A DNA stretch of 23,360 nucleotides from JAZDJP01 sp043803805 (GTDB lineage Bacteria > Planctomycetota > JAZDJP01), in the NCBI GenBank assembly GCA_043803805.1, contig JAZDJP010000045.1, forward strand, positions 1-23,360, in the 5' to 3' direction. The translations under genes and the position numbers were made by a program. This document shows, one piece after another, positions 7,508-13,089 of this stretch (position 1 is the first letter of the stretch; every line of letters begins with the position of its first letter). Under the pieces are notes generated by a model, which was not told where the DNA came from, did not search any database, and saw only the letters and a program-made list of their open reading frames with translations.

Positions 7508-7702
7508 TCACCTGTTCCATAAGTTTCCCTCTTGTTCCCGTACGTCGATCTACCCTGTCACTGCCGCCGAGACTAGTGCAGAGCGGTACTCAACAAGACG
7601 AACTATGGAAACGCTTACGTCTGCTACAAGGGCGTCGATGCGTTGCCATGTGGCAGCAATGAACACGACGATCTCACCTTGCTTCCGAAGCGGCGGCAAG
7701 AG
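7508..7702 (-). pseudogene. hsdS: C-terminal remnant of a type I restriction specificity subunit (hsdS)
   Basis: The minus strand reads LPPLRKQGEIVVFI, then RIDALVADVSVSIVRL, VEYRSALVSAAVTG, a TAG stop, and on in the same frame IDVREQEGN. This matches the usual HsdS ending, in which LPPLxEQ leads into a long conserved helix and AAVTGKIDVRE closes the protein. The lysine codon expected after AAVTG has become TAG (bases 7550-7552). No target-recognition domains and no hsdM or hsdR are present, so only the last conserved helix survives. The remnant overlaps the 3' end of the DUF5131 gene by about 29 bases and lies upstream of queC. It shows that a type I restriction locus once occupied this site. 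Confidence rests on the characteristic tail, not on an alignment. Confidence 0.75.
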
Positions 7703-8408
7703 CGACTGGCATCTCGTCCCACATTCGCCCTTCCAGAAGACGCCCGGTCCTCTTTTTATGCACCCCACCCCACTGCTTGAAGAAGAAAGGAACCTTTGCC
7801 ATAAGGCACTGGTCGCGGATATCGAGTATCCAATCCGAGTCAATCAGCCTGGCTCCGGGCCCCGATTCCCCCCCCACGATCACCCAGTCGATGCCCTTTA
7901 GTTTCAGATTCGTTAGTGGACCTAGGAGAGGTTCAAGGGACAAGAACTTGACCTTCGAACATGTCCTGCGCAGATGATCGATGCGAAAGTCGTAGTCCCC
8001 ATTTTCCACGCTGACACCCATCCATATATTCCTGGCCCAAGGTAGCTTGCCGTCCAACTCAAGCAGCCTTTCGGATCGCTTGGTGAGGATTTGATACGTG
8101 TGCCAATTCGCCTGATTCATGACATCGAAAACCTTCTGAACGAATTCTAGAGGAACGTTCTTGTGAAAGAGGTCGCTCATAGAATTCACAAAGATCGTCC
8201 GGGGTTTCTTCCACATGATGGGAAGATCAAGGCGATCAGACCACAGACGAAGATCGAATCCTTGCTCGTAGGGATGGCCTGGAATCCCACGCCAGCGTTC
8301 GGCGAACGTCTCGGCGTAACAATGCTTGCACCCTGGACTGACCTTCGTGCAGCCTGTGGCAGGGTTCCACGTGGACTCAGTCCATTCGATGGTTGATTTA
8401 ATGGCCAT
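7674..8408 (-). CDS. Three-Cys-motif DUF5131 (phage Gp37/Gp68-like) protein
   Basis: A 244-residue protein with the DUF5131 signature. The N-terminus has IEWTESTWNPATGC, then CKHCYAE; the three cysteines (20, 27, 30) are spaced C-x6-C-x2-C, a variant of a radical-SAM-like iron-sulfur site. Other family motifs are IFVNSMSDLFH, YQILTKRSERL, IWMGVSVEN, FLSLEPLLGPL, GIDWVIVGGESGPGARL and FFFKQWGG. The family is found in phages and defence-like islands together with TcmP, and its reaction is not established. The start overlaps the stop of tcmP by 11 bases, so the two are co-translated. The last ten residues (VALAAASEAR) are read from DNA that in another frame encodes the hsdS remnant. The gene therefore probably acquired its present stop codon at a recombination junction near 7700-7710. 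Confidence 0.88.
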   Translation of the reverse strand: MAIKSTIEWTESTWNPATGCTKVSPGCKHCYAETFAERWRGIPGHPYEQGFDLRLWSDRLDLPIMWKKPRTIFVNSMSDLFHKNVPLEFVQKVFDVMNQANWHTYQILTKRSERLLELDGKLPWARNIWMGVSVENGDYDFRIDHLRRTCSKVKFLSLEPLLGPLTNLKLKGIDWVIVGGESGPGARLIDSDWILDIRDQCLMAKVPFFFKQWGGVHKKRTGRLLEGRMWDEMPVALAAASEAR

Positions 8409-9240
8409 GTGTCATTTCCCGATCTCGATACTTTTTGAAAATGGCTTTGGCGATCTTGTCGCCAGTTTGTTTATGCGAAGCGAAGAATAGATAGTAGATC
8501 ACCGCGCCATTACTGTTTCGCATTGGCAGCGGATCGGGAACATACTTGAATCCGGCGATATCCTGGAGACGCTTTCGGTAAGCCGCCACGACATCTTCGT
8601 TGGAGGTTTTTCTCTCCATGTTTCCGAACAGGCCCGGTTCGGTGGTGTATCCGGCCTCGCTCCATGAGTCGTCGCCCCAGAATGCTTTCATCCGTTCGAC
8701 CTGTGCAGCCAGGACCTTGTCTCGGTTTCGCCAAAGAACGTTCATGTTAGCGTCCATGATCATGAAGTTCAGGAAAATCTCGATGCTCTTCATCTGCCCA
8801 GCGGTCTGAACCACATGCCAGTTTGGATTCAACTCATAAGGATCGAGAAGGCAGAGCGCCCGACGAAAGTTATCGTAGCGACACTGCGGAAAAACTTTGT
8901 CCAGGAGAATTGAGTTGCAGTCGCCGGTGTAGACCGTGACGTCGGCTCGCCCTTCCGCCAATTTCTTAAGGCGAGCGGTGCGCTTCCCGTCCATATCAAT
9001 GAAATGATAGTGAGAAAACTTGGGCTCTAAATTGAGGGCGATGGATGGGCTACCCTTGATCTCCATCCCTGTTGTCTTTGAAATGTGAGTCCCGCCCCCA
9101 GCAAAACCATCAATGTAGGCAAAGTGCTTGATGCTCCTCTGCTTGCTTAAAATTGTGGCGTAGGCATTGGAGTAATCTCGAAGGATATTCAGTTTCACCT
9201 CGGTCCAATAGCCAACCACGTCAATATCCGGTTCCATCAT
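8398..9240 (-). CDS. tcmP: Three-Cys-motif partner protein TcmP
   Basis: A protein of about 280 residues with a methyltransferase-like Rossmann core. Visible are YWTEVKLNILRDYSNAYATIL near the start, FAYIDGFAGGGTH (the motif I region that would bind S-adenosylmethionine), YHFIDMDGKR, YTGDCN and CLLDPYELNPNW. These match TcmP, named for its constant pairing with the three-Cys-motif DUF5131 protein, which follows here with an 11-base overlap. The reaction is unknown. The frame is open to a GTG at 9255, but GGAG at 9254-9251 lies nine bases before the ATG at 9240, so that start is preferred; the ATG at 9237 is also possible. It is the first gene of the minus-strand cluster running to 3337, and a candidate promoter lies about 90 bases upstream. 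The family call is confident. Confidence 0.85.
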   Translation of the reverse strand: MMEPDIDVVGYWTEVKLNILRDYSNAYATILSKQRSIKHFAYIDGFAGGGTHISKTTGMEIKGSPSIALNLEPKFSHYHFIDMDGKRTARLKKLAEGRADVTVYTGDCNSILLDKVFPQCRYDNFRRALCLLDPYELNPNWHVVQTAGQMKSIEIFLNFMIMDANMNVLWRNRDKVLAAQVERMKAFWGDDSWSEAGYTTEPGLFGNMERKTSNEDVVAAYRKRLQDIAGFKYVPDPLPMRNSNGAVIYYLFFASHKQTGDKIAKAIFKKYRDREMTHGH

Positions 9241-9328
9241 GGGATTCATCTCCACGGCAATTATGCTCGGTCCTTTCCAGTCTTACCTTTTTCTCTTTTT
9301 GGAGAAATTCGCCGCCGTCCTCAACCCA

Positions 9329-9357
9329 AGTATCACTTCAAAAATCCGAAATCGCAA
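9329..9357 (-). promoter_or_regulatory. Candidate sigma70-type promoter for the tcmP-led cluster
   Basis: On the minus strand, TTGCGA (9357-9352) and GATACT (9334-9329) are separated by 17 bases; each matches four of six consensus bases. Transcription would begin near 9322, giving a leader of about 80 bases before the tcmP ATG. The match is moderate and unconfirmed. Confidence 0.35.
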
Positions 9358-9422
9358 TAATCGCCCGATGCGATGAGCAGGAAGATTCCTTTGTCTGACC
9401 CATTGGAAGATAAAATCCCTTG

Positions 9423-9439
9423 TCACCCCAAGGGGGTGA
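9423..9439 (-). terminator. Stem-loop, possible terminator of the propeller gene
   Basis: TCACCCC and GGGGTGA form a perfect seven-base stem with a three-base loop. On the minus strand it is followed by CAAGGGATTTTATC, which has only a short T-run, so intrinsic termination would be weak. It lies about 300 bases beyond the propeller stop codon. A role as a regulatory site for the downstream cluster is equally possible. Confidence 0.35.
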
Positions 9440-9487
9440 TTGCGTCAATCGTCACCCAATGCTCTTCAAACATAACTTTACCGTAAC

Positions 9488-9501
9488 CACTGAAATCAGT
9501 G
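9488..9501. repeat. Short perfect palindrome (possible operator)
   Basis: CACTGA and TCAGTG are perfect inverted arms with a two-base AA spacer. The spacing is too tight for a good RNA hairpin and resembles a dimer-binding DNA site. No regulator can be assigned. Confidence 0.3.
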
Positions 9502-9738
9502 AAAAAGCACAAGAATAGGTCGAAGCCTAAATATCGGACATGGCTTTGTCAACCTTCTAACCCTGTCTGTGTAAATTGCCAGGCTCTCTGATGCGAAAAG
9601 GCAATAGCGCGACGGAAGTTCATTTTCTGATGAAAAATCTTTCTTAACCTCTTGGCGAAACGGTTGTCCACAGGCATCCAGCACAAAAACTCCAACACCC
9701 CGAAAAAACCGAGAGAATGAAGGAAAATGAGAGGAAAT

Positions 9739-11061
9739 CTATTCCTTTGCCGTATCCACCGCAAGAAGTTTTTTATCCGTGGTGGCCACGTACACCATCG
9801 GGCCGCTCGCGGCGATGCCGCACCGGATGGGGGCGCCGAGGGTGAAGGTTTTGAGGATGCGCCCGGTGTGCCGATTGATTTTGTGAAGGAGCCCTTCCTC
9901 TTCCGCCGCGTAGAGGAGATTTCCGGAGACGACGGGAGCGCCGCGGCAGAACCCGAATTTCCCAGGCGAAGGCGCTTCCCAGAGGACGGCGCCATCGGCA
10001 AGGCGGACGGCATAAAGGCTGCCCGCCGCGAGATACCCGACTCCGTTTTCCATCGCGAGCCCGTCAAAGGACCATCCGGCGGTCGGCCAACTCCACGAGA
10101 CGTTTAACGAAACGGCGTCCCGCGCGAGCGCTGTTTTCCCGGAGGTCGCGACGACGAGTTGGCGGTCCCATATCTTCATGGCGGTGGCGTGACCGTCGGG
10201 GAGCGCGAAACTTCCCATTTTCTGGCCGGAGGTATTGCATCGATGGATTTGCCCGGCGGAATCGCAAGCGAAGAGATAAGCATCCTGTAACAGAGGCGCG
10301 CCGCACAAGGGGTTTGGGGAAAGCGAAAGCACACGGGACAGGTTTGAGGAGGCGACGTCGAGAAATAAAATGTCTCCGCCGTGTGTCGAGACGTAGATTC
10401 GTCGCGGCGTCGCCGCGGCGCCGTAGACGCGGATGGCATTCGCCCCGGCGGCGGAATCGAGACCGGTTTCGTAGTTCCAGCGGCATTCCCCCGTTTTTTT
10501 ATCGAATGTCATGACGTGTCCGTCTTTTTGCGGCACGATGAGCGTTTCGCCGTTAAGAGCGGGGATAGCGACCGGGCTCGCCCAGAGTTTCTTTCTGAAA
10601 ACGACGTCGCCCGTGTCTTTTTGAAACGTCACAAGTTGCCGGTCGTGGCAGGCGGCGTAAACGCATTCGCCGGACGCGACAAGCGCCCCCGAGGCATTGC
10701 CGCCAAGCGACACCGCCCATTTGACGAAGGGGCGTGAATCGGTCAGGCGCGTCGGGGCGACGCCGATGTCGCGCCGCTTCGGCGGGTCAAAAAGCTCCGG
10801 ATCGCGTTCGTCTGTTTCGGACAGGGGGAACGTCCGTGAAAACGACGGGCGCGGCGGATTCGGCGGAGGGGTTTCCAAGGGAATCGGGGGCGAATCGGGG
10901 ACTTTCGACTCCGGCGCGGCCGTCGGCGCGATTGGGGACGGCGGTGATTTCTCAAAAGAGGATGGAAGGTCGGTTTGATCGGGTTCGTGGAGGAGAAGGA
11001 AAATGCCGAGTGTGATGCCGAAAACGACAATGCCCGCGGCGAAGAATCTCAAGGTTTTCAC
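9739..11061 (-). CDS. Membrane-anchored PQQ-like beta-propeller protein
   Basis: A protein of about 440 residues. An N-terminal hydrophobic segment (FFAAGIVVFGITLGIFLLLH) follows KTLR, as in a signal anchor. A proline-rich linker of about 55 residues (with PPIPLETPPPNPPRP) leads to a domain of PQQ/YVTN-type blades. Repeats read as SGALVASGECVYAACHDRQLVTFQKDTG, ETLIVPQKDGHVMTFDKKTG and NLLYAAEEEGLLHKINRHTG, each an outer strand with a closing Thr-Gly. Such domains serve as BamB-like scaffolds or as quinoprotein enzymes; no catalytic residues for the latter were identified, so a scaffold or binding role outside the membrane is more likely. The start is uncertain: GTG at 11061 puts the hydrophobic segment right after a short basic head, while GTG at 11088 adds nine residues. 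Neither has a good ribosome-binding site. It is divergent from the XRE-like gene. Confidence 0.75.
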   Translation of the reverse strand: MKTLRFFAAGIVVFGITLGIFLLLHEPDQTDLPSSFEKSPPSPIAPTAAPESKVPDSPPIPLETPPPNPPRPSFSRTFPLSETDERDPELFDPPKRRDIGVAPTRLTDSRPFVKWAVSLGGNASGALVASGECVYAACHDRQLVTFQKDTGDVVFRKKLWASPVAIPALNGETLIVPQKDGHVMTFDKKTGECRWNYETGLDSAAGANAIRVYGAAATPRRIYVSTHGGDILFLDVASSNLSRVLSLSPNPLCGAPLLQDAYLFACDSAGQIHRCNTSGQKMGSFALPDGHATAMKIWDRQLVVATSGKTALARDAVSLNVSWSWPTAGWSFDGLAMENGVGYLAAGSLYAVRLADGAVLWEAPSPGKFGFCRGAPVVSGNLLYAAEEEGLLHKINRHTGRILKTFTLGAPIRCGIAASGPMVYVATTDKKLLAVDTAKE

Positions 11062-11069
11062 AATGGGAC

Positions 11070-11098
11070 ATCGTCGGTATCGCGGCACGGTTTGTCAA
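11070..11098 (-). promoter_or_regulatory. Candidate promoter for the propeller gene
   Basis: A perfect TTGACA (11098-11093) is followed after 17 bases by GACGAT (11075-11070), a weak -10 element. Initiation would fall near 11063, so the transcript would begin almost at the GTG at 11061 and be nearly leaderless. This argues against the GTG at 11088. Confidence 0.4.
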
Positions 11099-11109
11099 GA
11101 GGGATCAGG

Positions 11110-11118
11110 GAACGGTTC
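11110..11118. repeat. Palindromic half-way site between divergent -35 boxes (possible operator)
   Basis: GAAC-G-GTTC lies almost midway between the two outward-facing TTGACA boxes (11093-11098 and 11121-11126). A related GAACC occurs within the rightward promoter spacer. A regulator such as the adjacent XRE-like protein could bind here and control both promoters; this is inference from position and symmetry. Confidence 0.3.
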
Positions 11119-11120
11119 GT

Positions 11121-11149
11121 TTGACAACGCGCGGGGAACCGGCTAGGAT
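11121..11149 (+). promoter_or_regulatory. Strong sigma70-type promoter for the XRE-like gene
   Basis: A perfect TTGACA (11121-11126), a 17-base spacer and TAGGAT (11144-11149, four of six matches). The start codon at 11191 lies 41 bases beyond the -10 box. This is the best promoter seen in the window. Confidence 0.6.
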
Positions 11150-11190
11150 GGCAGCCACTTCGTATCGCATCCCGAACCGCTGGTGATCTT

Positions 11191-11775
11191 ATGAAAACCT
11201 CCTTCCCCGCCCACCGCAAATTCGTCCGGATGATGCGCAATCTTCTTCGGAAGAAAGGGTTCACCCAGACGGAGATGACCCGACGCGTGGGGATTAAGGA
11301 AAGTCATCTTAATCAGATCATGGGTCCCAAGGCGCGCATCGTGCCGTTTCTGGGCACGCTTCTCAAGATTCTGCGCGCGATGGAATGCACCGACGAGGAG
11401 ACGGCGACGATGCTGGCCCAGGCCAAGCGGGTGCGTCCCGCCGAGCCGTATGAGATGGGGATGTTGAAAAAAGAGGGGATTCGGGTGGGGATGTTACAGC
11501 CCGAATACCAGCGGTATTACGAAACGCTCACCCGGAATCTCGACGCGGAGCCTTCTCTGGTGTTGCATGTGGAGTGTTTCATGGGGTTTTTGGAATATCT
11601 CCGCCGGGACACGGCGAATCGTCGGGAAAAGGGGGAGTCCGTGGGCCGTCCCGGCGGGCGCAGGGCCTTGCAGACGGCGCAACGGGATCTGGGGCGACTT
11701 CTCAGGCAATATCCCGGAGACCGTGCGCTCTGCAACGATTGGACGGCGATAAAACGACTTCTGGCCGCCCGGTAG
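11191..11775 (+). CDS. XRE-like helix-turn-helix regulator
   Basis: A 194-residue protein with a Cro/C1-type helix-turn-helix near the N-terminus: FTQTEMTRRVGIKESHLNQIM at residues 24-44, followed by a helix containing FLGTLLKILRAM. The remaining 130 residues are largely helical with many charged residues and are not recognised; they may bind a ligand or form a dimer. It has its own promoter and GGTGA just before the ATG. It is divergently transcribed from the membrane propeller gene, with a small palindrome between the two promoters, so control of the propeller gene or of itself is plausible. Without recognition of the C-terminal part, a defence-type or transport-type role cannot be chosen. 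The DNA-binding call is secure; the target is inferred. Confidence 0.75.
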   Translation: MKTSFPAHRKFVRMMRNLLRKKGFTQTEMTRRVGIKESHLNQIMGPKARIVPFLGTLLKILRAMECTDEETATMLAQAKRVRPAEPYEMGMLKKEGIRVGMLQPEYQRYYETLTRNLDAEPSLVLHVECFMGFLEYLRRDTANRREKGESVGRPGGRRALQTAQRDLGRLLRQYPGDRALCNDWTAIKRLLAAR

Positions 11776-11908
11776 CGAAAAACATGAAATCGGCAATTTG
11801 GGGATCTTGCGGTGGATTGTGCGAAGCGGATTGCTTGCTTCGGCGTGCGCATGCGGGGAAAATGCGAAATCCAGACGTGCGCGATGACGGATTTTTTGGG
11901 AATATATA

Positions 11909-11936
11909 TTGATTTAAAAAGAAGCGAAAATAAAAT
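11909..11936 (+). promoter_or_regulatory. Candidate promoter for the HAF-repeat gene
   Basis: TTGATT (11909-11914), a 16-base spacer and TAAAAT (11931-11936, five of six). It sits in a strongly AT-rich block between GC-rich genes. The leader would be about 26 bases and carries AAGGAGG (11957-11963) five bases before the ATG at 11969, an excellent ribosome-binding site. Confidence 0.55.
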
Positions 11937-11968
11937 ATGACTTGGTTTGAGTTTCCAAGGAGGGCAAA

Positions 11969-13000
11969 ATGCGTTTCCACAAGGTGTCCTGGACGGCTGT
12001 GGCATTGGCCGGGATGGTGACGGGAGGGATGATGGCCGCTGAAGAGGCGGCCTTTTTGATTTCACCGGCAGGCCCGGCGGATGGAAACGCTGCGCACATC
12101 CATCGGATAAATGCCGCCGGAGACGTGGCCGGATGGGTGACGGGCAGCGCCGGGTCGGTGGACGCCTTCCGGCAGGTATCGGATACCACATCGAAAATCG
12201 CGGTGGAGACCGGTCTGGAGCGATGGGGTCAGGACATCAACGCCGCCGGAAGCGTGGCCGGGTATTTTCGGGTGGGCCGGGAGAATTTCAAGCCATTTCT
12301 GCTCTTGGGCGGAACGCTTGCCATGCTGGACACTCCCGCTGGCGCCGGGAAGGCGTTTGCATTGAATGATGCCGGCGCGGTGGCCGGGGAATTTGTCAAT
12401 GCCGAAGGCAAATCCCGGGCATGCGTGTGGACGGGCGGCATCCTCGCGGAAATCCCGACATTGGGTGGGACGGAAAGCTGGGGACGGGGCATAAATACCC
12501 GCGGGGACGTTGTGGGCGCCTCTCAGACAAGCACAAAGGATGAAAACGGGGTGGAAATCCTGGACGTCGCCATACATGCCTTTCTCTACCGGGACACGAA
12601 AATGACGGATCTCGGGACCCTGGGCGGCCCATACGCCGAGGCATGGGATGTGAGCGACGCGGGGGATGTTGTGGGCGGCTCAAGCACGGCCACGGGGGAC
12701 CAGCACGCCTTCCTATATAAAGGAAGCGCGATGGTGGACCTCAAGACACTGGGTGGAAACTACAGTTGGGCGTGGGGCATCAACAAAAACGGGCGGATTG
12801 TGGGGGAATCGAAAACGACGAATGGCCAAACGCACGCATTCATCCATGAAAACGGCGTGATGAAAGACCTGAATGATTTGATTCCGAAGGATTCGGGATG
12901 GGTGCTTGTCTCGGCGCGGGACACGAATGACAAAGGCCAGGTGGCGGGATACGGGACGTATGGCGGCAAAACCCGGGCATTCGTGATGACGCCGCGGTGA
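11969..13000 (+). CDS. Secreted HAF-repeat protein
   Basis: A 343-residue protein with a probable signal peptide (MRFHKVSWTAVALAGMVTGGMMAAEE, cleavage near residue 24). The rest is a series of HAF-type repeats of 40-50 residues: a Gly-Asp-x-Val-x-Gly turn (GDVAGW, GSVAGYF, GAVAGEF, GDVVGAS, GDVVGGS, GRIVGES, GQVAGYG), followed by an HAFLY or HAFIH strand and MTDLGTLGG-like segments (residues 202-220, 245-263, 289-303). The family is thought to form an extracellular beta-propeller or repeat domain, and its function is unknown. Promoter and ribosome-binding site are strong. The next gene, encoding the giant secreted protein, starts 47 to 89 bases downstream on the same strand with no terminator seen between, so the two may be co-transcribed and act together at the cell surface. 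Confidence 0.85.
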   Translation: MRFHKVSWTAVALAGMVTGGMMAAEEAAFLISPAGPADGNAAHIHRINAAGDVAGWVTGSAGSVDAFRQVSDTTSKIAVETGLERWGQDINAAGSVAGYFRVGRENFKPFLLLGGTLAMLDTPAGAGKAFALNDAGAVAGEFVNAEGKSRACVWTGGILAEIPTLGGTESWGRGINTRGDVVGASQTSTKDENGVEILDVAIHAFLYRDTKMTDLGTLGGPYAEAWDVSDAGDVVGGSSTATGDQHAFLYKGSAMVDLKTLGGNYSWAWGINKNGRIVGESKTTNGQTHAFIHENGVMKDLNDLIPKDSGWVLVSARDTNDKGQVAGYGTYGGKTRAFVMTPR

Positions 13001-13089
13001 GTGGTTCTATTCGCGATGAAAATGAAATTTATCGAGGAGATGCGCGCATGACACGCAATGCCAATCGTATGACGCCGGAGGGATTTTTC

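Larger units (their letters stand above)
9241..9738. other. Noncoding gap between tcmP and the propeller gene
   Basis: About 500 bases without a convincing gene on either strand; short open frames here have no recognisable composition or start signal. The gap must hold the 3' end of the propeller transcript and the promoter region of the tcmP-led cluster. It contains a hairpin at 9423-9439, a palindrome at 9488-9501 and a candidate minus-strand promoter at 9329-9357, listed separately. The sequence is more AT-rich than the propeller gene. Confidence 0.6.

Noticed and set aside
7386..7901. A 171-codon + strand frame across the hsdS remnant and DUF5131 end
   Set aside because: It is antisense to well-recognised DUF5131 and HsdS motifs, and its own translation is low in structure and rich in Pro and Ser.
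9664..9672. TTGTCCACA, one base off a DnaA box
   Set aside because: A single near-match with no cluster, no AT-rich unwinding region and no replication gene nearby.
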